Assembly (NCBI RefSeq): GCF_050003625.1
Contig: NC_134399.1
Location: 219,288,975 to 219,352,974, forward strand
Length of the DNA stretch: 64,000 nucleotides
Source of the DNA: Haematobia irritans
Taxonomy: Eukaryota > Arthropoda > Insecta > Diptera > Muscidae
Reading direction: 5' to 3'
Position numbers and translations under genes: made by a program. Positions 43,558-55,900 of this stretch are shown here, one piece after another (the stretch's first letter is position 1; each line of letters opens with the position of its first letter). Under the pieces are notes generated by a model, which worked only from the letters and a program-made list of their open reading frames with translations, made no database searches and was not told the DNA's origin.

Positions 43558-44045
43558 TATATGGTCTCTAATGACCATGCAAAAATTAGTCCACATCGGT
43601 CAATAATTATATATAGCCCCCATATAAACCGATCACCAGATTTGGCCTCCGGAGCCTCTTGGAAGACCAAAATTCATCTGATACGGTTGAAATTTGGTAC
43701 GTGGTGTTAATATATGGCCTCAAACACCAATTCAAAAATTGGTCGAAATCGGTCCATAATTATATATAGCCCCCATATAAACCGATCCCCAGATTTGACC
43801 TCCGGAGCCCCTTGGAAGAGCAAAAACCATCCGATTCGGTTGAAATTTGGTACGTGATGTTAATATATGATATTTATCAACCATGCCAAAAGTGGTCCAT
43901 ATCAGTCCATAATCATATATAGCCCCCATATAAACCGATCCCGAGATTTGATTTTGGGGCCACTTGGAGGAGCAAATTTCATCCGAGTCAGTTGAAATTT
44001 GGTACGTTATGCTAGTATATGGCCGTTAACAACCATGCCTAACTA

Positions 44046-44562
44046 CACTGAAAAAACAGTGAACCCACCAGGAAAGATAACTTTTGATTAATTTTAGAAA
44101 ATTTGGAACTTTTTTAGAAAATTTTAACTAAACGGTATTACAAGCGCTGGCATCACTCCGATATGGCAAAAATTAGTAAATATTTTTCGACAAATTCAAG
44201 AAAATTTATTAGACATAACTAAATTTTTTCAGTAGTTAAAGAAAATTTTGTAGTTTTAAGATAAATCTTGGAGTTCAAAATTGCAAGAATGTCTTTAGTG
44301 ACATACGAAGTTCATGATGGACACATTTTTGGTAAAATTTACAAATTTAAAGAAATAATGAACTATTTTGTATGAAATACGAAATTAGGAAATCTTTGTG
44401 CTTTATTTGTGTATAACTTTTTCCCGTTTTTTAGTTCATTTAACTAACATACGCAAAAAATTATTTGACTAAAATAAACTTTTTCCAAACATAATGATTC
44501 TATGAACTAATATAAAGTTAATATGGCTTTAGTGAAATATAGAGTTCACTTTTTTTTGAGTG
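44046..44562. mobile_element. CACTGAAAAAACAGTG TIR element (517 bp)
   Basis: Ends CACTGAAAAAACAGTGAACC and inverted CACTCAAAAAAAAGTGAAC, flanked by TA (44044-44045, 44563-44564). AT-rich interior, no ORF. Relative of 28173-28669. Confidence 0.75.
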
Positions 44563-44701
44563 TAGGTCCATATCGGTCTATAGTTATATATAGCCCTCAG
44601 ATAAATCGATCCCCAATCACACAAAAATTGGTCCATATGAAGTTCATAATTGTATATAGCCCACATATAAGCGACCCCCATATTTCAATTCTGACTCTCT
44701 A

Positions 44702-46054
44702 CACCCAGAAAAAAGTGACCCCTTCTTTAAGTAAAAATTAACTCATTGTGAAGAAAGTTGAACTTCGTATAGCGCCAAAGACATTTTTATTTGTTTGAAC
44801 GATGTGATTTTCGTAGAAATTAGGTAGAATGCATTCCATATATTAGTTAACATTTTCCTATATTTATGTACCTCTATACCACAAAATGAAAAAAGTTAAC
44901 TGAATTGAATTCATATATGGAATAATTTTATTGAACTTTTTTCATTCATTTGGACAAATCTTACATATTTGTGGTAAACTTTTTACTTCAAAATTAGAAC
45001 TGCTTACCTTCGTTTTTAAATACAGTTTTATTTATTTATATAGGCAGTTTTATTTTCTTAAATAAAAGACATGCTTTATTAATATATTAAATATATTTAT
45101 TTAGAATCAACAGCATCGACTGGCCTTGAAATGTAAAAACACATTTTTTTCTTCTTCTAGTACCTTTTACTTTGAATAAGTTGCTGCCTAGCAATTTTGT
45201 CCACCTTTTACAATTTCAATACCTACAAATATAAACAAAAAAATCCTAAACCAATTTTTTCACAAAAGGTTAGCGTCACTGAATATTACCTCATAATTGA
45301 AGATTCCAAAATGAAGTCGAATGATGGGGTTGTTATTCTGCTGGTGTTTTCTTTTTTTATAAACCAATTTTCAAAAAACCAACATTTTCTCACTAATTTA
45401 AAATAACAAAAATTTTATATATTTTATTTGTTTTTTATTATATTATTTTACAATATTATTTTTTAACAATCTCTCCGTATACCATAACAACGCGATTCCA
45501 ACTAAAAAAACAACCCACGCGCAAACACATCGATTACATCGATGACAGGTATCGATTACAGGTAGATAAAAGAAATGTAGGAAATTTTCCTATATTCTAA
45601 CAAGTGTGTTTCCTTAAGTTTTGAAAGGATTAAATACTTCTCAGTACGAATGAACTAAAATATTTTTCTATGCCAAGTGTTATTCGTATGTATGATAAGC
45701 TTTCTATAATAAAGAAAGTCAGAATATCATTTTATAAGAAATCTTACTAAATTTGAGGAAACTTGGTTTTAGTTCGGTTTTTGTTTATTTTTACGAATGC
45801 TTTGCTATCAGTGAATAAAATTTTCTTTTTCAGTAGTAAATTCTTATACCCAGCGAAGAAAACAGTATTAGTAAAATGCCATGCCTTATTCTAGTTAATG
45901 AACTATTCCTAACTGCTTTCAGTTTAGGATTTTTTTACTGAAACAAGTAAATTTTATTATTTCACACAAAAATTTAACTGAATGGAAATAAAATAGCTAA
46001 ACTAAATTGATGAACATTTTTTCCTTTATTTTCGAAGACACTTTTTTCTGGGTG
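44702..46054. mobile_element. CACCCAGAAAAAAGTG TIR element, long form, copy 1 (1353 bp)
   Basis: Ends CACCCAGAAAAAAGTGACC and inverted CACCCAGAAAAAAGTGTC, flanked by TA. The interior has a GC-richer patch with cgcgcaaacacatcgattac and gacaggtatcgattac (about 45520-45562). No frame resembles a transposase. An inverted copy is at 47174-48657. Confidence 0.8.
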
Positions 46055-46114
46055 TACGTACCGTGCAAAAGTCCATATCGATTCGTTATATAATTATTTG
46101 TAGACTTACCTATA

Positions 46115-46475
46115 CAGTAATCCCTCGATTTACGTCATCTCGGTTTACGTTGTTTCGATTTACGTCGTCAAATTTTTTGTTCCATCAAATTTCGCTTTAC
46201 GTCGCCATTCGATTTACGTCGTTGAATTTTATCAGAAACGCCTTCCATAAGTAAAATAAGTATCAACGATGGTTACATCGAAACATTTTTTTTTCTAAAT
46301 TCTTACCGAAATTACTGAATTACCTTTATTTTTGAAGTTTTTTATTATGTACACGCACATACATACATAAATGGTCTTAGGAGTAAGTATGAGCAATTTT
46401 TAATTCGGTTTACATCGTTTCGATTAACGTCGCCAAATTCCGGAACCAATCACGACGTAAATCGAGGGATTACTG
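46115..46475. mobile_element. pogo-like MITE with CAGTAATCCCTCGATTTACG ends (361 bp)
   Basis: The terminal repeats (cagtaatccctcgatttacg and its complement) are perfect over 20 bases, flanked by TA on both sides. The interior has diverged tacgtcg subrepeats (ggtttacgttg, gatttacgtcg). No ORF. The ends fit the pogo/Tigger branch. Confidence 0.85.
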
Positions 46476-47173
46476 TACATACCTTTTTTGTCTAATATAT
46501 ACCACGTATTGACTAACTAAAAATTTAGAAAACGATGTTAAGAAGTTTTAAGATACCACAACCCAATTAATTCGATTTTGGATGACAGTGTTTCGTAGAA
46601 GTTTCTACGCAATTCATGGTGGGGGGTACATAAGATTCGGCCTGGCCGAACTTACGGCCGTATATACTTGTTTTTGTCTCATATTATATGTAATGCTTGT
46701 AATGTATACATATGAAAGTAACTTTATGTTGTGGCTCTCTCACGCTAATAGAAAGTATTTACGAAAACAATATATTACAGTGTACGTCTTTTTTATGAAA
46801 AAGTGCAAAAATTTATAAAAATTTACAAATTTATAAAAAATTACAAATTTATGAACAAATTCATATGTTAATTTTTTGTATGAACATCTTACAAATTGAA
46901 AAAATAAAATAACATTTTTGTTATACCAGCTTTCGAAACGCAACAACAGGACACCGGTGATCGTTTTCCAAATAGGGGTTCTGTCACCCAAAATAGGGGT
47001 TCGGAGACCATATACTAACACCATGTACAAAATTTCAGACGGATCTGATGAAATTTGCTTTTCTTAGAGGCTCCGCAAGCCAAATCTGGGGATCGGTTTA
47101 TATAGGGGCTATATATAATTAAGGACCGATGTGGACCAATTTTTGCATAGTTGTTAGAGACCATATACTAACA

Positions 47174-48657
47174 CACCCAGAAAAAAGTGCCATCGAAACT
47201 AAAGGAAAAAATTTTCATCAATATAGTTTATCCATTTTATTTCCATTAAGGCAAATTTTTGTGAAAAATAATAAAATTTACTCGTTTCAGTAAAAAAATC
47301 CTAAACTGTAAGCAGTTAGGAATAGTTCATTAACTAGAATAAGGCATGGAATTTTACTCATACTATTTTCTTCGCTGGGTATAAGAATTTACTACTGAAA
47401 AAGAAAATTTTATTCACCGATAACAAAGCATTCGTAAAAATAAACATAAACCGAACTAAAACCAAGTTTCCTCAAAATTAGTAAAATTTCTTATAAAATG
47501 ATAATTGCGACTTCCTTTGTAATAGAAAGTTTTTCATACATACGAACAACACTTGGCATAGAAAAATATTTTAGTTCATTCGTACTAAGAAGTATGCAAT
47601 CCTTTCAAAACTTAAGGAAACACACTTGTTAGAATATAGGAAATTTTCCTAAATTTCTATTGTCTACCTGTAATCGATACCTGTCATCGTAATCGATGTG
47701 TTTGCGCGTGGGTGTAATCGATATATTTGCGCGTCGGTTGTTTTTTTAGTTGGAATCGCGTTGTTTTGGTATACGGAGAGATTGTTAAAAAATAATATGG
47801 TAAAATAATATAATAAATAACAAATAAAATATATAAAATATTTGTTATTTTAAATTAGTGAGAAAAATTTTCGTTTTTTTAAATAAATCTATCAATGTTC
47901 GTGATAGTGTATAAAGAAAGAAAACACCAGCAGAATAACAACCCTTTCATTTGTCTTCATTTTGGAATCTTCAATTATCAGGTAATATTCAGTGACGCTA
48001 ACCTTTTGCAACAAAAATGTTTTATAATTTTTTATATTTGTAGGTATTGAAATTGTAAAAGGAGGACAAAATCGTTAGGCAGCAACTTATTAAAAGTGAA
48101 AAGTACAAGAAGAAGAAAAAGTGCGTTTTACAGTTGATAATATCACACGGAAATTGGAAATAGTGGAATAATAAACTAATATTTCAAAGAGATTCGATTC
48201 TGTTGATTCTTAATAAATATATTCAATATATTAATAAAACATGTCTTTTATTGAAGATAAAATTGCTTATAGAAATAAATAAAATTGTATTTAAAAACGA
48301 AGGTAAGCAGTTCTAATTATGAAGTAAAAATTTTACCACAAATGTGTAAGATTTGTCGAAATGAATGAAAAAATTTCAATAAAATCATTCCATATATGAA
48401 TTCAAATTAGTTAATTTTTTTCATTCTGTAATATACCACTATACTACAGAATGAAAAAAATTAACTAATTTGAATTAATATAGGAAAATAAATATAGGAA
48501 AATGTTAACTAACTAATATATGGAATGCATTATTCCTAATTTCTACGAAAATCACATCGTTCAAACAAATAAAAATGTCTTTGGCGCTATACGAAGTTCA
48601 ACTTTCTTCACAATGAGTTCATTTTAACTTAAAGAAGGGGTCACTTTTTTCTGGGTG
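47174..48657. mobile_element. CACCCAGAAAAAAGTG TIR element, long form, copy 2 (1484 bp, inverted)
   Basis: Reverse-complement counterpart of 44702-46054 along most of its length (shared ggaaattttcctaaatt-type and tgtttgcgcgtgggtg blocks). A CA dinucleotide lies on both sides (47172-47173, 48658-48659), a possible 2-bp duplication. About 130 bp longer than copy 1. No ORF. Confidence 0.8.
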
Positions 48658-48819
48658 CACCGTGTACCAAATTTCAGCCGGATAGTATAGAAATTTGCTT
48701 CTTTTAGAGGCTCCGAAATCCAAATCTGGGGATCGGTTTATATGGGGACTATATATAATTATGGACCGATATGGAAAATTTTTGCACGGTTGTTAGAGAC
48801 CATATACTAACGCCATATA

Positions 48820-49754
48820 AAGGGTGATTCTTTTGAGGTAGGATTTTCATGCATTAGTATTTGACAGATCACGTGGGATTTCAGACATGGTGTCAAAGAG
48901 AAAGATGGTCAGTATGCTTTGACATTTCATCATGAATAGACTTACTAACGAGCAACGCTTGCAAATCATTGAATTTTATTACCAAAATCAGTGTTCGGTT
49001 CGAAATGTGTTTATCGACAAATTTTGTTCAGCGATGAGGCTCATTTCTGGTTGAATGGCTACGTAAATAAGCAAAATTGCCGCATTTGGAGTGAAGAGCA
49101 ACCAGAAGCCGTTCAAGAACTGCCCATGCATCCCGAAAACTGCACTGTTTGGTGTGGTTTGTACGCTGGTGGAATCATTGGACCGTATTTTTTCAAAGAT
49201 GCTGTTGGACGCAACGTTACGGTGAATGGCGATCGCTATCGTTCGATGCTAACAAACTTTTTGTTGCCAAAAATGGAAGAACTGAACTTGGTTGACATGT
49301 GGTTTCAACAAGATGGCGCTACATGCCACACAACTCGCGATTCTATGGCCATTTTGAGGGAAAACTTCGGAGAACAATTCATCTCAAGAAATGGACCGGT
49401 AAGTTGGCCACCAAGATCATGCGATTTGACGCCTTTAGACTATTTTTTGTGGGGCTACGTCAAGTCTAAAGTCTACAGAAATAAGCCAGCAACTATTCCA
49501 GCTTTGGAAGACAACATTTCCGAAGAAATTCGGGCTATTCCAGCCGAAATGCTCGAAAAAGTTGCCCAAAATTGGACTTTCCGAATGGACCACCTAAGAC
49601 GCAGCCGCGGTCAACATTTAAATGAAATTATCTTCAAAAAGTAAATGTCATGGACCAATCTAAGGTTTCAAATAAAGAACCGATGAGATTTTGCAAATTT
49701 TATGCGTTTTTTTTTTTTTTTAAAAAGTTATCAAGCTCTTAACAAATCACCCTT
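48820..49754 (+). mobile_element. DD41D mariner-type element, copy 4 (935 bp)
   Basis: Same terminal repeats, flanked by TA (48818-48819, 49755-49756). It keeps MNRLTNEQRLQIIEFYYQNQ plus CSVRNV, then jumps out of frame to YRQILFSDE, so its internal deletion is different from the other copies. Inserted in a 153-bp repeat unit. Confidence 0.93.
48991..49644 (+). pseudogene. DD41D mariner transposase, C-terminal part, copy 4
   Basis: Catalytic region with FSDEAHFW, FQQDGATCHTT and DLTPLDYFLWG, nearly identical to the other copies (Thr for Ala after the second motif). The first residues of the frame are a wrong-frame reading of the N-terminal remnant, and there is no ATG at the start. Confidence 0.88.
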
Positions 49755-50099
49755 TACCAAATTTCAGCCGGATCGGATGAAATTTGCTTCTCTTAGAGGA
49801 TCCGCAAGCCAAATTTGGAGGTCCGTTTATATGGGGGCTATACGTAAAAGTGGGCCGATATTGCCCATTCATCAATAACAACTACTTGTGCCAAGTTTCA
49901 AGTCGATAGCTTGTTTCGTTCGCAAGCTAGCGTGATTTCAACAGATGGACGGGCGGACGGACATGCTCAGATCGACTCAGAATTTCACCACGACCCAGAA
50001 TATATATACTTTATGGGATCATAGAGCAATATTTCGATGTGTTATAAACGGACTGACAATGTTAATATCCCCCCATCCTATGGTGGAGGGTATAAAAAA

Positions 50100-50880
50100 T
50101 GAAATTGGCGAGATTTTTTTCTTTTTTTTTAAATTTCATTCAAATGAACTTCTAAGGCACAACTTCTAAAGCAATGCAAAGGATCCGAAAAGGATCCAGT
50201 AGTTTGGATCCCCAATTTGTGATTCGGAAGTAGTGCAAACTTGAATCATTTCCAATGAATTTTACATGGGCTTGTCATAGGACGGAAGTACTCCATTTTT
50301 GATCCTTTGTATTACTAAAAAACAAATTTTTTCTCCAATTTCACTTTTTATTTTTATCAGTATTGTTTATACTTTTATTTTCTTATTCCCCTCATTTTTA
50401 CAAATTGAAAAACGTCTTCGCTTCCACCGGGGGTTGAACCTGCGTTTGTTGGCACCATAACATAACGTTTTAGCACATTCCATTGAACACGATGCATAAA
50501 AACGTCAATATGTTTGCGATATGAACCTTCCTGAGATGTTCTTTATTATTATGAATGAAAAAAATAAAGAACGATGATTAAAATTCCACCAGTGTCAATT
50601 TTTTATCAAATATTTTTTATAATTGTCGTTTTTATTTTGTTATTTTCGGCATATATTTTTATATAAATATATATATTTTTTTTCAATTAAAAGTCAAAAG
50701 GCACTGGTTCAAAATTTAAATTTTTTACTTTTGTGCTTTTTTATTGATTTTCTATTTTTTGTGTGAAATTTAATTGTCCAAAACTAAAATGTTCACTTAA
50801 AATAGCCTAATTGCGTACTTTTTAATAGTTGTCCAAAAGGATTGCATCGGAAGGGGGAAAATTGCCCAAAAAAAATCTCT
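50100..50880. mobile_element. CCCAGCAAA-family element, inverted and truncated
   Basis: Contains the family blocks gaacttctaaggcacaactt, gggcttgtcataggacggaa and a minus-strand tRNA-like stretch (50415-50485). The terminal repeats are not both present. Confidence 0.5.
50415..50485 (-). repeat. tRNA-like segment in the inverted CCCAGCAAA copy
   Basis: Minus strand reads gtgctaaaacgttatgttatg, then gcaggttcaacccccggtgg (B box ggttcaaccc). It is the counterpart of 20173-20249 and is degenerate. Confidence 0.4.
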
Positions 50881-51925
50881 CACGGTGGACACACACGGTC
50901 GCCTAAATTAGAGTAAGAAAAAAATTTCAAATCAAAAGAAGGGTAAATGGATCAACAGGGTTTGTACAGAACATTCCACTGCTGTGTATGGACCTGTCCC
51001 AGTTTTGTTAAAAAATTTTTTTGAGTATAAGATGAATAATTGTTGTTTGGAAAATATATATTTATTTATTTACTTCTATTTACTGTTTGTTTATTTTATT
51101 TATTAAGCAATAGAATATTTCATTTGCATATTTTGATTTTATTTAAACAGTCGATGATTGTTATGCTTGTTCTATGTAAATTTGTTTTATTTTTTTGTTT
51201 TGATTTTATTACATCACAGCTTGGTTATTTAGTAATACAAAAATATGTCTCTTTTCTTGAATACAAATTTAAAGAATACAAAGTACGAAAAATCAATACA
51301 AAACGAAAAACAAAGTATTCATTGGTCATGAGCAAAGGTCAATGTTAATTATTAAAACAAAAAATTTGGTTGATATCTACCGTAAAGGCACAATAACAAT
51401 AAATGGATATGTTGCAAACCGAAATTAAATATTCTGAGAGTTGACAGAAAGGTGAACTAGCATAAGTAATGCATATACTTATGCCGGTATATCTATAAGA
51501 AACAAAAGTTTATTTGATCCAAAGATTTTTAACCTTCCTTCCTTTTGGTATTAATCCCGAGCCAAAGAAGCGGCTTCTTTAAAATAAAGAAATTTTTTGG
51601 GGACCTATATAGTTTTAAATCTAGGACCAATAAAATTAAAATTTGGATATATGTGTTATTTATCGAATTTTCATTATCCTTTTGCGATATATTAAAAAAT
51701 ACACAGAAAAAAATTTTCCGTAGTTCAACTAACGCCAAATTTAACTTATTTTTAATGCAAAAAAATAGTTTTTTTGTAGTTATTTTTTGCGAAATTTTCA
51801 ACAGCCCAATGAAATTTTCATTTTTTTAAGTATGTCTCAAACATTTTATGAACTAACCGTGGGTATAAAGTTCAAAGACCGTACACATAAGTTCAATATA
51901 AAAACTAAAACTAAAAAAAAAACAA
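50881..51925. other. Intergenic, AT-rich
   Basis: No gene. 51695-51900 resembles the acacagaaaaaaattttcc ends of the TIR families, without a clear second end. Confidence 0.35.
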
Positions 51926-52374
51926 GTAAGTAAAGTAGAAAGTCGGGCGGGCCGACTATATCATACCCTAAACAACCATTACAGAATTAGTAATCCTAAG
52001 CATCTGTGGGGTAACATATAGGTCTGGGAGATAAACCGCAGTTGCATATTTAAGAAAATTAAGGGGTACATGTCTATGGGTGCTTTGTGTCAATCTGACT
52101 ATAGCTCATAGTCAATGTTGCCACGGAAAATGTTCGGTTTACCCTACAAGGACAAAAAAAGTTCCCTACTTTCCCATACATTCCCAAACAATTTTCCCTA
52201 CTATATTTTTCGTTAAATTTAAAAAATTGTAAAAAAAAATGGTTCTAAGTACTTTATTATCTGAAAACATGAATATGCAACGTATATAACTTAGAATATA
52301 AATTTGTATTACCACCACGGTTGCCACAGTTGATAGAATTCAACCCCAATTAGTAATCTTTTTTGTTAAATCTC

Positions 52375-52620
52375 TATAAAATAAAATTTTGGAAAAAGTT
52401 TCTATAAACAAATTTTTGTGAGAAATTTTTCTATAGAAATAAAATTTTGACAATAAATTCTATAGAAATAAAATGTTGAGAAAAAGTTCCACAGAAATAA
52501 AATTTTGAGAAAATTGTTTATAGAAATAATATTTTGCAAAAAATTTCTATAGAAATACAATTTTGACAAAATGTTCTATAGAAATAAAATGCTGACAAAA
52601 TTTTCTACAGGAATAAAGTT
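52375..52620. repeat. 29-bp minisatellite, decayed array
   Basis: About eight units (ctatagaaataaaattttga) inside the family 4 composite, the same position relative to the tandem array as in the family 1 element. Confidence 0.8.
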
Positions 52621-53385
52621 TACCACACATTGTTAAAGATCAAGCCTTGCCGGCTTCTAATTTCCTCCTCTAGAGCCACCAACATGTAAAAATTATTACA
52701 AATTGTGTTGAGTGAAAATGTCCTACATTGTGGCCCTACGTCCCTACAAGACGCTAAATATTAGAAAAACCCTACATATAGGGAATTTCCCCTACTTCTA
52801 GCAACACTGGCTGTGTTGATATTGCCCCTACGGAGTTAGTATGCCACTAATATTGAGCCCATTATTAAAAAAAGAGAAAATCGTTAAATTAGTGTGGGTA
52901 ATAAATACAAATTTGTAAAAATCGAGCAATATTCTTATGTAAGAGCTACAAGTACGTATAAGTACGATCGGCTAGTACATCAAAATTTGAAATTTGAGTA
53001 ACATTGGTTAATAAATAAGAGTACTATGGCCAAATTTGGGAAAATCGAGCGATACATATATATGGAAGCTATATCTAAATCTGAACCAATTTGCATAATA
53101 TTTTGCTGGTTTGATTAATACCACAAAAGGTTACCTTGTGCAATATTTGAGTAAGATCAGTTAAGAAATGAGGCCTGTATGGTCAAACATAAGGTTATTA
53201 GGGGCGAATTTTTCAAAATCTGGTGATACATATATGGGAGCTATATCTACATGTGAACCGATTTCGATGAAATTTTGCACATATAGTTAGTACTATAGAG
53301 GACTGGATCTAGCAAAATTTTAGTAAGATCGGTTAATAAATAAGGGTTCTATGGCCAAATTTGGGAAAATCGGGCTATACATATA

Positions 53386-53615
53386 CACAGTCTCACACAA
53401 GTTTACATACGGTTAAATAATTTACATTTTCATTAAATAATAAAATTTTAAAAAATATGCATATATATCCCTTCGTTTTAGTAAATTAATTTGAAAATCA
53501 AAGTAATTGTTCATTTCCAGAAGATTTTTTTGGTATGGATTATAAACAACAACAAGAAACATGTTTAGTTAAGAGGTAAAAAACTCAGGGGTATGTAAAC
53601 TTATGTGAGACTGTG
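53386..53615. mobile_element. Tc1-type MITE (230 bp) with CACAGTCTCACACAAG ends
   Basis: Ends CACAGTCTCACACAAGTTTA and inverted CACAGTCTCACATAAGTTTA, flanked by TA (53384-53385, 53616-53617). Inserted into a 153-bp repeat. No ORF. Confidence 0.88.
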
Positions 53616-54429
53616 TATATGGGAGCTATATCTAAATCTGAACCGATTTCGATGATTTTTTGCACATATAGTTAGTGCTATAGAAGACTACATTTAGTCA
53701 AATTTGGGTAAGATCGGTTGATAAATAAGGGTTTTATAGCCAAATTTATAAAAATCGGGCGGTACATATATATGGGAGCTATAGCTAAATCTGAACCGAT
53801 TTCGATGATTTTTTGCACATATAGTTAGTGCTATAGAAGATTATATTTAGCCAACTTTGAGTAAGATCGGTTGATAAATAAAGGTTTTGTGGCCAAATTT
53901 GGGAAAATCGGGCGATACATATATATGAGAGCTATTCAATAGCGTTCGTCCTTGTGCCCAACAAACTCCCTGTACCAAATTTCATCAAAATCGGTTAATA
54001 ATTGCGACCGGAATCCTGTGAACAACAAATACATGGACAGACGGACGGACGGACACCAAGCGCTAGATCGACTCAGGAGGTGATTCTGAGTCGATCGGTA
54101 TATATTTTATGGGTCTAAAATCAATATTTCTGGTAGGCACATTTTTTGGCCGATCAAACTTATTATACCCTGACCACTATGTGGTTTAGGGTATAAAAAT
54201 GTTTCTTAATTCCGAAGATAAAAAATGCTCAAAAATATATCTTAGCCTATATTTGAAGCATTTTTATCTTATATCTAAAGATTCAATATATCAGTTAATT
54301 TAAAGAGATTTATTTTTCTTATTTAAAAAAAAAAATTCTTTGTTCACAGTTATATAACATTGAGTGAGGGACGGAAGAATCGTGTTCTAAATTAAAAGTT
54401 TCATAAAGTTTCATAGTAAAAATTTATCA

Positions 54430-54870
54430 TACACGGACGAAAAAGACTGTTTTCATATGCTTGGGTGTAAACATTATATGTTTGGAACTCAAATTTTTTA
54501 ACACAACATTTTTAAGTGCATGCATATAATGTTCATAAACTAGCATAGCATGTTTGGAACATATATGTTAATATGTAAGACATATTAGGTTTGGGACATA
54601 AAATGTTTGTAAATATAATATGCTTAGATGCAAACATATTTTAATGTAGAAGTAGCCTATAAGCGTATATGTGTTTAGAAAGAGAGACCTAGAGAGTATG
54701 CTGCAAGTAAAATAATGGAAGTAACCAATAGACGCCTTAAAAATGTATCCACACAAAGAAAATTTCATTACCATTTTGTTTTCTACCTGTTTATGCCTAA
54801 GGTGAAACATAATATGTTTGAACAATACAAACAATATTTTGCTTGCAAAATGTGTTAGGGGTATATGTTA
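54430..54870. mobile_element. TIR element with ATATGTTTGGAAC motifs, partial
   Basis: Begins acacggacgaaaaagactgt and contains repeated inverted copies of catataatgtt and atatgtttggaac. Related to fragments at 56885-57060 and the outer element at 58710-60617. Confidence 0.45.
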
Positions 54871-54980
54871 CAAAAGCCATTTTTATACCCACCACCATAG
54901 AATGGTGACGGGGTATAATAAGTTTGTCATTCCGTTTGTAACGCATCGAAATATCGATTTCCGACTATATAAAGTATATA

Positions 54981-54995
54981 AAGGGTGATTCTTTT
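54981..54995. repeat. 15-bp match to the DD41D mariner terminal repeat
   Basis: AAGGGTGATTCTTTT, preceded by TA, is identical to the first 15 bases of the four mariner copies. It interrupts the block that in related elements reads ataaagtatata then ttctgg or ttcttgatcag. Confidence 0.5.
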
Positions 54996-55149
54996 CTTGA
55001 TCAGGGAGAAATTCTAAGACGATATAAGCATGTCCGTCTGTCCGTCTGTCTGTCTGTCTGTCTGGCTGTCTGTTGTAATCACGCTACAGCATTCAATAAT
55101 GGAGCTATCGTCCTGAAATTTGGCACAGAATCGTCTTTTGTCTGCGCGC

Positions 55150-55900
55150 AGGTCAAGTTCGAAGATGGGCTATATCGGGCCATGTTTTGGTATAGCCCCC
55201 ATATAAACCGACCTCCCGATTTGGGGTCTTTCGCTTATAGAAACCGTAGTTTTCATCCAATTTGCGCGAAATTGAAAATCTAGAGATATTTTGGGACCTT
55301 GAAGAGGTGTGCCAAAAATGGTGAGTGTCGGTCCATGTTTTGGTATAGCCCCCATATAAACCGACCTCCCGATTTGGGGTCTTTCGCTTATAGAAACCGT
55401 AGTTTTCATCAAATTTGCGCGAAATTGAAAATCTAGAGGTATTTTGGGACCTTGAAGAGGTGTGCCAAAAATGGTGAGTGTCGGTCCATGGTTTGGTATA
55501 GCCCCCATATAAACCGACCTCCCGATTTGGGGTCTTTCGCTTATAGAAACCGTAGTTTTCATCCAATTTGCGCGAAATTGAAAATCTAGAGATATTTTGG
55601 GACCTTGAAGAGGTGTGCCAAAAATGGTGAGTGTCGGTCCATGTTTTGGTATAGCCCCCATATAAACCGACCTCCCGATTTTACTTCTTGGGCTTATAGA
55701 AACCGTAGTTTTTATCCAATTTGCCTGAAATTGGAAATCAAGAGGTATTTTTGGGCCATAAAGAGGTGTGCCGAAAACGGTTAGTATCGGTCGGTATTTT
55801 AGTATAGCCCCCATAAGAACGATTTCCCGATTTAACTCCTTAGGTTTCTAGAAACCGTAGTTTTTATCCGATTTGCCTGAAATTGTAAATATTCTCGTAT
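55150..55900. repeat. 153-bp tandem array, family 5
   Basis: The block tggtatagcccccatataaa starts at 55188, 55341, 55494 and 55647, exactly 153 bp apart. The long minus-strand open frames across it come from the period being a multiple of three. Confidence 0.92.

Larger units (their letters stand above)
42300..46680 (+). mobile_element. Helitron/DINE-like composite, family 1 type, heavily interrupted
   Basis: 153-bp-type units (gaaatttggtacatggtgtt, atatatagcccccatataaa) occur at 42310-42622, 43558-44044 and 44563-44700. The tail is at 46555-46680 (tggggggtacataagattcg, cggcctggccgaacttacgg). It is broken by a mariner (42624-43557), two TIR elements and a pogo-like MITE. Confidence 0.6.
46990..50095 (-). 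mobile_element. Helitron/DINE-like composite, inverted orientation, interrupted
   Basis: Minus-oriented: head hairpin near 50067-50095 (ctatggtggagggtata), a short ggacgggcggacggac microsatellite complement at 49945-49962, and 153-bp-type units at 49757-49900, 48658-48818 and 46990-47173. It is interrupted by mariner copy 4 and the long TIR element. Confidence 0.55.
51926..54195 (-). mobile_element. Helitron/DINE-like composite, family 4, inverted
   Basis: Minus-oriented: head hairpin TATACCC.../GGGTATA at 54165-54195, a gacggacggacggac microsatellite complement at 54038-54054, and 153-bp units (aaccgatttcgatgattttt at 53641 and 53794). The tail at 51926-51965 has gtcgggcgggccgac. A decayed 29-bp array is at 52375-52620 and a Tc1-type MITE is inserted at 53386. 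Confidence 0.6.

Noticed and set aside
55153..55814. Overlapping 137- and 214-aa minus-strand ORFs with repeated units
   Set aside because: Same cause: a 153-bp tandem array in which two frames stay open.
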